Positions 8,174 through 15,746 of a stretch of DNA of 21,474 nt are shown one piece after another. This DNA comes from G963674685 sp964591275. Lineage in GTDB: Bacteria; Lernaellota; Lernaellaia; JACKCT01. A model generated the notes under the pieces. It was not told the origin of the DNA and did no database searches. It saw nothing but the letters and a program-made list of their open reading frames with translations. Location of the stretch: contig CAZQAE010000079.1 of NCBI GenBank assembly GCA_964591275.1, forward strand, positions 1 through 21,474, read 5' to 3'. The first letter of the stretch is position 1, and every line of letters begins with the position of its first letter. Position numbers and translations under genes: made by a program.

Positions 8174-8226
8174 AAGTTAGAATTAAGAAGTTGGCGGCAA
8201 GAAGCTAGAAGTCAGAATCTGGAAGT
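8157..8226 (+). repeat. ten-unit heptamer tandem repeat, consensus TAGAAGT
   Basis: Ten consecutive seven-base units in perfect register. Three are exactly TAGAAGT (8164, 8171, 8206) and most others differ at one or two bases; unit six (8192-8198) is the most diverged. It begins inside the last codons of thiE and provides the TAG stop at 8171-8173. Heptamer repeats of this kind are known from several bacterial groups as variable, dispersed intergenic elements. Confidence 0.85.
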
Positions 8227-8227
8227 A

Positions 8228-8279
8228 AAACCGCAGCAACCGGGGATTCGAAGCGTGAAGTACAAACGGTTGCTGGTTT
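8228..8279. terminator. long hairpin between convergent transcripts, possible terminator
   Basis: Arms 8228-8242 and 8267-8279 pair over about 13 bases (CAGCAACCG with CGGTTGCTG, then the AAACC/GGTTT base with one bulged base) around a 24-base loop. T-tracts on both sides are short (TTT then C on plus; TTTT then AC on minus). It separates the thi operon from the convergent 407-residue gene and could stop transcription in both directions; the large loop makes this uncertain. Confidence 0.4.
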
Positions 8280-8383
8280 CCTCCGGCTTGGCAATAGTGT
8301 TTTTATCCAAGAGATTTTTTTCCCAAACGCCAAGCCCTGGACCCTGAACCCTTTGTGCTGATTTCTGATCTTGTGGCGAAGTT

Positions 8384-9607
8384 TTATATCTGCGCGCCCA
8401 ATTCGGTGACGATCATTCTTTTCAAATGTTCGCCAAGAACTACGCCCCGTCGTGATGAGTCATCCCCCGTGTTGTACTGGCTGTAGATTTTCTCGCTTTT
8501 CATGGTCATAGCGAGATTATCCAGGACGCCTGACATGGGTTTCATGCATTTATTGTCGGGGATGCGCATCTGCTTGCGTAAAAGCAGGTTGATGTAAATG
8601 ACCGCCTCATTATTGGTCAATAAGAGGTTGGGATTGATTTCCCGGTTTCCGTAGTCCCAGGGTTTACATTTTTGCGCCAGTTCGGAAGCGTAAAACGCGA
8701 TGGCCAGGGCTCTTCTTGATGTTAAATGGTTCTCGGTGACGATGGCGAGTTTGAGAGCCAGAAGGAGTATCATTCCCGTCATCGTTCGATCGAGTTCTTC
8801 AGTGTCACTTAAACCAATGAGTGATCGTAAGGTCAGCATGAGAGCATTTTCGTCTTTCCTAATCGGCGAAAAAGGTATCTGGGCCATTTCGTGAAGTAGG
8901 AAAGTCATTTCGTAGAGCTTGTATTGCAGAATGAAAGACAGCGCATTTCGGTTCTTAAATGATTGCGCCGCGAAAAGGCCGGGGATGCCGTTATCAAGAA
9001 CATCTCCGAGTTCTGCGGAAGTTTCGATAAAGTCAGTGTTGTCTTTTCCTTTTGTTGAAGAAAGGATGTGCCTGGCAAGAAGCTTCCGAAATTCATTGGG
9101 CTTGTTGGAATACTTGAGCCAGCCGCGATACGAGAGACTCAAATTCTCCTTGGCGACAAGCAGCCAGTTGGTTTGCAGGAATTTGTATCTCTGATTGACA
9201 AGAACCTGAAAGAACATGTCCCTTAAAGTAGGAGTGGCCGTAGGTGTTGCGCCTCCGTGGGCTTCATAAAATTCCTGCGTTCCTTTGGGCAAGTGAACTC
9301 TGCCGGACTGTATCTGAAGGCGGCTTTCCACCACAAACAGGTCACGGGGGCATATGTACAGGTCGAAAAGTCCGGTATAGCACTCCTTGAGTCTTTCCCC
9401 CTTGAAGTTGAAGTAATGAGGGTCTTGAATCCAGGCGAAAAGATATCGGTCCAGGACCATTGCGGAGGGTTTGGAGTCGAAAGTATACCCGTGCAATGTC
9501 CGTGATTGGCACAAGGGACAATGAAAAGTCCGTGGTACGACCTTTATCCCGAAATCCGCTTCCGTGAGGATGTCTTTTTGAGATCGGATGGATTGTAACG
9601 CACACAT
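8384..9607 (-). CDS. uncharacterised 407-residue protein with N-terminal Cys motif
   Basis: I do not recognise the family with confidence. The N-terminus has C30-P-L-C33 followed by C76 and C86-P, spaced like a zinc-ribbon-type metal site. The region (FHCPLCQSR ... DLYICPRD) resembles the start of DUF2225 proteins, but this protein is nearly twice their usual length. The rest (about 130-400) looks all-helical, with Leu-rich amphipathic stretches such as MILLLALKLAI; it could be TPR-like. There is no signal peptide or clear membrane segment, so it is probably cytosolic. It is the last gene of a minus-strand operon, 33 bases after the geranylgeranyl-reductase-like gene. An AAGGAG lies 13 bases before the ATG, rather far. 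A role linked to the lipid genes before it is inference only. Confidence 0.8.
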   Translation of the reverse strand: MCALQSIRSQKDILTEADFGIKVVPRTFHCPLCQSRTLHGYTFDSKPSAMVLDRYLFAWIQDPHYFNFKGERLKECYTGLFDLYICPRDLFVVESRLQIQSGRVHLPKGTQEFYEAHGGATPTATPTLRDMFFQVLVNQRYKFLQTNWLLVAKENLSLSYRGWLKYSNKPNEFRKLLARHILSSTKGKDNTDFIETSAELGDVLDNGIPGLFAAQSFKNRNALSFILQYKLYEMTFLLHEMAQIPFSPIRKDENALMLTLRSLIGLSDTEELDRTMTGMILLLALKLAIVTENHLTSRRALAIAFYASELAQKCKPWDYGNREINPNLLLTNNEAVIYINLLLRKQMRIPDNKCMKPMSGVLDNLAMTMKSEKIYSQYNTGDDSSRRGVVLGEHLKRMIVTELGAQI

Positions 9608-9640
9608 AGCTTCTTATCGGCTCCTTTTGCAAAAAAATTA

Positions 9641-10756
9641 CTAAAAATCCTTGATAATTTTCAGCAATTGAAACATCAGTTTTGAATACCAGTAAAAAAT
9701 TTCAGAAAGCAGAGGCTTGCCTGTATGTCGAAGGAAATTCTGACTTTGTCGGACGGAAAAATCAAGTAGTTTCACGGAAGGGTAAATCTTGCTGAATTTC
9801 ATGCGGTGCGTGTATCGAGACAGGAACTTCGCGTCGCTTCGGCCTGCATCAAGGGATTCAAGCGCCGTTTTGGCAGCGGCTTCGGAACTTTTCAGCCCCA
9901 TAAAAATGCCTCCGCCCGTCAGGGGATTCACGAAACCGGCGGCGTCGCCGATAGCCATGACGCCGTCTCCGTGCATTTTGCCGGACAAGTAAGCCGGAAT
10001 AAGGCCGCTTGAGATGCGTTCGGTTTTCAGATCGCGGAGATCCTCTCGGCTTTCGATAAATGCATGAAGCATCGGACCGAGTTTGCCGCGCAACTGTTCA
10101 CGAGGTCCTCCGACGCCGACATTCAGTGCATTTTCGCCGGGAAATACCCAAAAATATCCATATGGGAGCTTGATTTCATCGAAAATAAACTCGTAAGTGT
10201 CGTGCGCAGCTTTGGGAGCAGACAGTTCGTAGGCGATGCCGATGTGCATGGGTTTATTGGCCGGAAGACCAACGCGGCATGTGCGCCAGGCCAGTGTTCT
10301 GGGTCCGTCCGCAAAAATAAACAGCTTGCCGTCGAAGTGAACGGTCTCGCCGCTGGTGCGATTCAGGCATGTGATTCGTCGCTTGAGCGGATCGTAATCC
10401 AAGGCCTTGTGAGAAACTTTCAGGGTTGCACCGGCGTTTGCGGCGCGCTGCGCGAACCAGTTATCGAACTTTGGGCGCTGCACGGAAGTATAGATGGGTT
10501 TGCCGGCATCGAAAAATATTTCGCGGTTATGAAGTGCTAGGCGGACTTTGCTGATCTCGCGTCCTGCGATCTCATCAGGATAGCCATACAAATTCTTAAT
10601 GAAATAGCCCACGCCGCCGCCGCAGGAATTGAATTGTCCGGGTTTGGCGTCTCTTTCCAGCAGAAGAACGTTGTAGCCTTTGGAAGCGATGCGATAGGCC
10701 GCATTGGAACCTGTCGGCCCGGCGCCGACAACAACTACGTCATAGGTATCGATCAT
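9641..10756 (-). CDS. geranylgeranyl-reductase-family FAD-dependent oxidoreductase
   Basis: Flavoprotein of the geranylgeranyl reductase/ChlP superfamily, which saturates isoprenoid double bonds in chlorophyll tails, archaeal lipids or quinones. Seen: the N-terminal FAD dinucleotide fold GAGPTG (11-16) with acidic E34 after the second strand, the family CGGG loop (C45-G48), and the second FAD motif GDAAGFVNPLTGGGI (270-284). Length 371 is usual. No signal peptide; the C-terminal aromatic-hydrophobic end (FYWYSKLMFQLLKII) suggests membrane association. The ribosome binding site AAGGAA is eight bases upstream. It starts 12 bases after the UbiA prenyltransferase gene, which supports a prenyl-chain substrate. 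Other members of the superfamily hydroxylate or epoxidise, so reduction is the most likely, not the only, option. Confidence 0.88.
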   Translation of the reverse strand: MIDTYDVVVVGAGPTGSNAAYRIASKGYNVLLLERDAKPGQFNSCGGGVGYFIKNLYGYPDEIAGREISKVRLALHNREIFFDAGKPIYTSVQRPKFDNWFAQRAANAGATLKVSHKALDYDPLKRRITCLNRTSGETVHFDGKLFIFADGPRTLAWRTCRVGLPANKPMHIGIAYELSAPKAAHDTYEFIFDEIKLPYGYFWVFPGENALNVGVGGPREQLRGKLGPMLHAFIESREDLRDLKTERISSGLIPAYLSGKMHGDGVMAIGDAAGFVNPLTGGGIFMGLKSSEAAAKTALESLDAGRSDAKFLSRYTHRMKFSKIYPSVKLLDFSVRQSQNFLRHTGKPLLSEIFYWYSKLMFQLLKIIKDF

Positions 10757-10768
10757 CGTGGAAATTCC

Positions 10769-11650
10769 TTAAACATCCCAAAGACGGACGAATTGCGTAA
10801 TGAACATGATGATCCCCGCCGCCACGTAAAGCGATCTGTATGTTTGCTGATAAGAGACCCGATAAGCCACGTCCGGCGTGGGCAGCATGGTGAAATGCGC
10901 GATAGCGTGGAAAGGCACAATTGCGATAAATGGCAATGAGAGGCTCCATGGGACCAAGTCGGCGTTTGAAACGGCCAGCAGATACAGAGCGCTGAAAAGG
11001 AAAACCGCGAAAGCAAAGTGGAGCATGCGGCGTGGTCCGAAAACAACGGCGTTGGTGCGGATGCCGCCGGCTTTATCCGCGTCGTGGTCTTTGACCTCAT
11101 GGTTCATATGCCCGGCGGTGAACACGGCGGCAAAATAGATGGCTGGCGCCAGTCCGTCAAAAGACAGGTCTTTTAAAACTACCCAACCCAGAAGGAATTG
11201 AAGAATCCCTCCCGTGAAATGAATTAGTGAACCGTATATGGGCTTGGCCTTGGCCATTATTTTCGGATGGGAATATAGGGTCCAGTTGCAGGCGATGGCC
11301 ATGGCGATGGCAAAGCATTCCGGCAGCCAGAGAAGGTAAAGAAAAAAGGAAAAGAGAAGACCGACAATGGCGACGGCAGACAGTTGCAGCGGTGTTATAT
11401 CGCCCGTGAGCACCGGGTGGTTTTCGAGGCGCTTGTTGCGGCGATCCGCTTCAATGCCGCCCCAGGAGTTGAGCGCATAGACATAGATAACCAATCCGTA
11501 GGTGGGCAAAAGGAATCGCAGTGTTTTCATAAAAGCTCCCCATGACAGGTCGCTCATGGCGAAAAACGTTCCTATCAGGGGAAAGCCGAGCATCAGCGCT
11601 GACTCAACAACGCGGATGGCCTTTAAAAATATGACAATGCGCTTAATCAT
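10769..11650 (-). CDS. UbiA-family prenyltransferase with altered first Asp motif
   Basis: Polytopic membrane protein (about eight or nine segments over 293 residues) of the UbiA superfamily, which moves prenyl groups onto aromatic or other acceptors. The second Asp-rich motif is intact (D188-H-D190-A-D192-KAGGIRT), and YSHP (126-129) sits where members have YS-P. The first motif, normally NDxxDxxxD, reads NSWGGIEAD (61-69): the second and fifth positions are Ser and Gly, leaving only N61 and D69. That changes the Mg-diphosphate site, so the donor or even the reaction may differ. It overlaps the upstream glycosyltransferase gene by four bases (ATGA) and precedes the reductase by 12. Confidence 0.88.
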   Translation of the reverse strand: MIKRIVIFLKAIRVVESALMLGFPLIGTFFAMSDLSWGAFMKTLRFLLPTYGLVIYVYALNSWGGIEADRRNKRLENHPVLTGDITPLQLSAVAIVGLLFSFFLYLLWLPECFAIAMAIACNWTLYSHPKIMAKAKPIYGSLIHFTGGILQFLLGWVVLKDLSFDGLAPAIYFAAVFTAGHMNHEVKDHDADKAGGIRTNAVVFGPRRMLHFAFAVFLFSALYLLAVSNADLVPWSLSLPFIAIVPFHAIAHFTMLPTPDVAYRVSYQQTYRSLYVAAGIIMFITQFVRLWDV

Positions 11651-13584
11651 CTTGAATCAAAGTAGTTTTTGATGACGTAATTCTCGGAATAATCCTCAAG
11701 ATCAACGAGCCTCGGGGCGCCTTCCTTCCACCACATGACGTATGCTTTTACGCCTGCGAAATATTTGTCCCGAAAACGATTGTTTTGCTTGGCGCCGAAA
11801 TTCAAAACAAAATGCAGGGCGTCGCCCAAGCTGGGATCAGTGTTTTTTCGTCCGGCGACCCAGGAATCCTGATCGTCGCCCTTCAAATAATAATCCACAA
11901 AGACCAGTCCCTCATGAATACCTCTGTCTTCAATAAATTCATAGGGTTCGTTAATCCGTTGTGACAAAAGGGCCAAAGCGCGCACATGGATTTGCGTGGT
12001 CGAAAACAGCGCCAGCAGGATTGACGCGGCCGTGAATAACGCCACGCGGGTTTTTGCGGCGGGAATATCCCCCAATGATTCACCAAGCCAGCTGGCGGCG
12101 CAGCAAAGTCCGCGTGCGCTCAAAAGGACGAGAGGCAAAAGAAGCTCATAATACAAAACGGGACCGGCGTCGCTGATGCCCGGCCAAAAATAGAAAAAAT
12201 ACGCTACGAAAGTCAAAACGACCGGCGTGATCAAAAGCCAATCAAAAAATCGGGCTTTTCTCGACGCAAAGACAATGGCGACGGCGATAAAACTCACCGG
12301 CCACCCCAGTAGCCAAATGTTGAGTTTGAAAAAGTTGTTCACAAGATTTGTCAAACCGGCCTTCGGCGTATGGATGATATTCCAGGCGCCGCGGTCAAAA
12401 CCGAAGGGGGAATCGAAGGGAAGTTTGCCGAGCCATGCGGCGTGGTAATTCGTGATTAATGGGGAGCCGTTGACCAGAAAATTAAACAAGAGATACAGTC
12501 CGGCCATCACCGCCGATACCGCCGTAAATGCCGCTATCCGAGGCCAGGTTTCCCGCAGCCGCAACGAAATGATTTTTTTTGATCCTCCACTGGAACGGAA
12601 AAGGAGGGCGAGGGCGAAGGCGACGCCGCTCGGGCCGGCGATCAGGATGGTTGTGGCGCTGCGGACGTGGAAGGCCAGGCATAGAAACAGGCCGGCCAAA
12701 AGAGCGTTTTGTATTTTTGGACTCTTTAGTGTTCGAAGGGCAAAAACTCCGTACCACGTCAGAAAAGCCAGGGTCATGGGATGAGAAAGGAGCGTGGATG
12801 ACATGCACAAAAACATGGGGGAGCAAGCCAGCAGTATAGCCGCCAGAATGCCAGTGTTGGAGCCGAAGAGTTCTTTGCCCAATAAGTATATGCCGGGGAT
12901 CGTCAGCGCGGCGGCGAGAAGAATTAATAAACGCGGGAATCCGATGATAAGGCCCGGAAGAAGAAAAAAGCTGTGCCCCAGGGGATATTGGCCGAACATC
13001 CTGCCGTCGTTTACTAAAAAGACATTGTCGTTGAACATGAGATCGGGTGCCGGCAATGATTGCGCCGTCAGCCGGCCTGAAGCAAATATTCTGGATTGAT
13101 AGAGATAGATGTTCTCATCGTCTGAGATGGGCACGCCATCAAGGACGAAGTAGGCGATGAAAACCGTTGTTGCCAGCACAAGCGTGGTCAGGCCGATCAG
13201 TAAATATTTTCGTTTGCGGGCATCGGATGAAAAATTGTTCAGGGCGGAAACTGTTCGCTTTTGCAGTCTGTTTTCAAAGGCCAGTGTGCAAACGATGGCG
13301 GCTGGCAGCAAAAGCAGCAGCGCCACCATGAAAAGCCTTTCGGCATCGCTTAACGCAAAGACATAGCTGACCCCGTTTTCATCCACGCCGTACTGATGCA
13401 TATCCGTGAAGCCGCCATGGAAATGCCCGATGGCGAAGAATCCAAATATCAGCAAAAATCCTAAGAAACCGAGGAATGAAGGAGAAAAACCGGGATCATC
13501 GGCCAGCGCGTCATCGAGGATGAAAAAGGGATCTTCGGCAGCGCCTTGTATTTGTTTTTGCTCGTTCTTATTCACGATAACCAA
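11647..13584 (-). CDS. GT-C type membrane glycosyltransferase (PMT/ArnT-like)
   Basis: Large multi-pass protein of 645 residues. After a soluble N-terminal tail (1-35) there are about a dozen hydrophobic segments. The first large outer loop has an acidic motif SDDENIYLYQSR (154-165; D155, D156, E157), the place of the catalytic Asp/Glu in GT-C transferases using polyprenyl-phosphate sugars, and an HP pair stands in LLSHPMTLAFL. A soluble C-terminal region (about 530-645) ends the protein, a usual GT-C layout. The acceptor may be a lipid, protein or polysaccharide. First gene of a four-gene operon. The start is a TTG at 13584 with AGGGAA just upstream; a GTG at 13575 is an alternative. Confidence 0.85.
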   Translation of the reverse strand: MVIVNKNEQKQIQGAAEDPFFILDDALADDPGFSPSFLGFLGFLLIFGFFAIGHFHGGFTDMHQYGVDENGVSYVFALSDAERLFMVALLLLLPAAIVCTLAFENRLQKRTVSALNNFSSDARKRKYLLIGLTTLVLATTVFIAYFVLDGVPISDDENIYLYQSRIFASGRLTAQSLPAPDLMFNDNVFLVNDGRMFGQYPLGHSFFLLPGLIIGFPRLLILLAAALTIPGIYLLGKELFGSNTGILAAILLACSPMFLCMSSTLLSHPMTLAFLTWYGVFALRTLKSPKIQNALLAGLFLCLAFHVRSATTILIAGPSGVAFALALLFRSSGGSKKIISLRLRETWPRIAAFTAVSAVMAGLYLLFNFLVNGSPLITNYHAAWLGKLPFDSPFGFDRGAWNIIHTPKAGLTNLVNNFFKLNIWLLGWPVSFIAVAIVFASRKARFFDWLLITPVVLTFVAYFFYFWPGISDAGPVLYYELLLPLVLLSARGLCCAASWLGESLGDIPAAKTRVALFTAASILLALFSTTQIHVRALALLSQRINEPYEFIEDRGIHEGLVFVDYYLKGDDQDSWVAGRKNTDPSLGDALHFVLNFGAKQNNRFRDKYFAGVKAYVMWWKEGAPRLVDLEDYSENYVIKNYFDSR

Positions 13585-13708
13585 TGTTCCCTAAAAATAA
13601 AAAACACGCCCTCAAAAGCGCGCATAACGCTTGCGCATTACGATGAAAAGAGATTATGGAAATCCCCATAGCAAGTCAACGAACAGGATAAGGCCAAAAG
13701 GGAAACTC

Positions 13709-15670
13709 TCAGAACATCAGCCTGATGCCGCCGTGGAGAAAACGACCGGGCGCCGGGTAGTGCCGGGCGCTTTCATAGTATTCATCCGTCAGGTTTTCGC
13801 CGGCGATGGAAATTTCCAGGTTGTCGCGATAATTGTAGAAAAGGCGCGCGTGAAAGAGCCCGTAATAAGAAAGTTTGCCCAAATCCTCCGACTCGTAATC
13901 AGCCACGCCGTCCGTGTAGGAAAAGCCAAGCGCTCCGCCAAATCCGGTGCTTGAAAGATAACCGGCAATGGCATGGACAACGTGTTCGGGGACGAAAAAC
14001 ACATCCGATGATTCTTCGCCTGAGACCTTGTCTTTCGGCTCGAACACGGCATCGAGGTAGGTATAGTCGGCGCGGGCGTAAAGCCCTTCAATGGGGGTTG
14101 TTTTTAGTTGAACCGTTGCCCCGTTGAGTGTCTTGTCGCCATAGTTTTTGATACGACCAAGCTCGGCTGCGGGCAGGTCGGCGGGTTCCGTGATGACATC
14201 CGCCGTTTCGGATCGAAAGCCAGTGATCGACCAGGAAGCGCGTTCGCCGATCTCCTGGCTGTATCCAATCTCGTATTGCCCGGTCATTTCAGGATCAAGC
14301 TCAGGGCTTGCCTCATTGGACTCGAAAAGTTCATAGGGGCTTGGGAACCGGGGTTTTTGCGCGTAGGCCAAATGGAAATCGGCGCCCGCAAAAGGACCGG
14401 CGACCATCCCGGCGCGAAAAGACATGGCGCTTAAAGTTTGAAGCTCATCGTCTTCCACGTTGTCGGCTTTGATCGGCATCATTTCATCAAAAGCAAATCC
14501 CGCAGACACGCCCACGTACTTTGTGAGGTGGACATCGTCTTCAATGGCGAGGTGGGTGGTTTGATAATTGCCGGTGATCTGGTCTGCGCTCTGGCGCCAG
14601 TTGCTTGTCTTGTCGCTGACGTAATGCCCGGTCAACCGAATGCGGGAGTATTTGCCGAAGTCCAGAGTCGGCATTAACGATGCGCCGACGCGCAGGTCCT
14701 CTCGGTGGAATTGCTCGTCCAGGTCGTTGATGGCGTATTTGTCCAGCCAGCGTTCAAGCCGTGAGGCATTTTCGCTGATATAGGCCAGAGCGCGGATTTC
14801 CAGATGCTTGCTTGGCTTGGCCAGAAGATGAAAATTTCCGACAGACCTTCTGCGGTGCGCGTAGCGATAAGCGATGTTGTTCGGGGAGTTCAAAGGCCGG
14901 GGAATATCGTTTTCGCCTTCATCGTAGGAACCGCCGATAAAGAATTGGATCGGAACGCCGAGAATCAAACCCGTTCGTCCGAGAAAGTGGTTTTGCCTTT
15001 GCGCGGCGTTTTCACGCAGTCCGCCGTCCTCGTCCGGTACGGCCTCAAAATCATCGGGAAGAAAGTAGCCCGCACGTTCGTTGTGGGTAGCCGCGCCGTA
15101 ATAATTCAAAGGCCCCTGCGTGTCGCCGAGCCAGAGGTCGTAGGAAAGCGCGCGTCCGATGCCCCAATCCGTTTCGAAGTCCGCAGAAAATTTGTCCGCG
15201 ACCTGCCGGGTGATAATCTCAATGGTTCCACCGGTGCTGCCCGGACCCCAGCGTAATGAGCCGGGACCGGTCGTCACGCGGATGAGCGCGATCTGGCCTA
15301 TGGCAATGCGCGTCAGGTCGCTTGTCTGATATTGCGCGTCCAGGAGGGGGACGCCGTCCAGAAATATTCTCACTGAGCGCGGATCAGCGCCACGCAGTCG
15401 CAGATACGTTTCCTGCCGCAAAATAAAGCGGTCGCCGGTCAGGACATTGCCTTCAGCGATCATGGCGAGGGCGTCCGCCAGATTGCTGGCGCCAAGGACA
15501 CGCAATTCCGCAGTCGAGTATTCGCGGACTGAGGACGTGCGGTCCGCAAGCTTGTCGTCCTCGGCGTTGAGAAAGCGAGCGGCCTCAAAATCCGAGTATG
15601 TCAAATCGTCGGCTTGTGCCAGGGCGGAATGTGCAAGAAATAAAATGGCGATAAAAAGGCTCGTTCGCAT
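13709..15670 (-). CDS. TonB-dependent outer-membrane receptor
   Basis: Outer-membrane gated channel for scarce ligands. Signal peptide at residues 1-20 (FIAILFLAHSALAQA). The plug domain spans about 45-155 with typical blocks (LRLRGADPRSVRIFLDGVPL, GPGSLRWGPGSTGGTIEIIT). The rest is a 22-strand-type barrel ending in the aromatic HGGIRLMF required for assembly. 653 residues, close to BtuB and small siderophore receptors. The ligand is unknown: no cobalamin or iron-uptake genes lie beside it. The gene has its own promoter (15677-15705), which is a near copy of that of the upstream HD-GYP gene, and shows no Shine-Dalgarno. The first codons also resemble those of that gene. Confidence 0.93.
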   Translation of the reverse strand: MRTSLFIAILFLAHSALAQADDLTYSDFEAARFLNAEDDKLADRTSSVREYSTAELRVLGASNLADALAMIAEGNVLTGDRFILRQETYLRLRGADPRSVRIFLDGVPLLDAQYQTSDLTRIAIGQIALIRVTTGPGSLRWGPGSTGGTIEIITRQVADKFSADFETDWGIGRALSYDLWLGDTQGPLNYYGAATHNERAGYFLPDDFEAVPDEDGGLRENAAQRQNHFLGRTGLILGVPIQFFIGGSYDEGENDIPRPLNSPNNIAYRYAHRRRSVGNFHLLAKPSKHLEIRALAYISENASRLERWLDKYAINDLDEQFHREDLRVGASLMPTLDFGKYSRIRLTGHYVSDKTSNWRQSADQITGNYQTTHLAIEDDVHLTKYVGVSAGFAFDEMMPIKADNVEDDELQTLSAMSFRAGMVAGPFAGADFHLAYAQKPRFPSPYELFESNEASPELDPEMTGQYEIGYSQEIGERASWSITGFRSETADVITEPADLPAAELGRIKNYGDKTLNGATVQLKTTPIEGLYARADYTYLDAVFEPKDKVSGEESSDVFFVPEHVVHAIAGYLSSTGFGGALGFSYTDGVADYESEDLGKLSYYGLFHARLFYNYRDNLEISIAGENLTDEYYESARHYPAPGRFLHGGIRLMF

Positions 15671-15709
15671 GGAACATTTATAGGGAAATGATGCTATGCG
15701 CGCAAGCGA
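15648..15709 (-). repeat. 62-bp promoter/start duplication, copy 1 (receptor gene)
   Basis: Without gaps, 49 of 62 bases match 17218-17279. It spans the -35 and -10 boxes, the ATG and the first codons of the signal peptide. Six of the 13 differences form one block inside the promoter spacer, so the functional boxes are the conserved part. Confidence 0.8.
15677..15705 (-). promoter_or_regulatory. promoter of the TonB receptor, probably leaderless transcript
   Basis: On the minus strand: -35 TTGCGC (15705-15700), a 17-base spacer, -10 TATAAA (15682-15677), then six bases and the ATG at 15670. A start seven bases after the -10 would fall on the ATG itself, and no Shine-Dalgarno exists. Confidence 0.6.
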
Positions 15710-15746
15710 TGGGCTGGTATCTATTCATGGGAGTTTTAAGAAAACA

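Noticed and set aside
8335..8352. CCCTGGA CCCTGAA pattern as a second heptamer array
   Set aside because: Only about two and a half units, too few to separate from chance.
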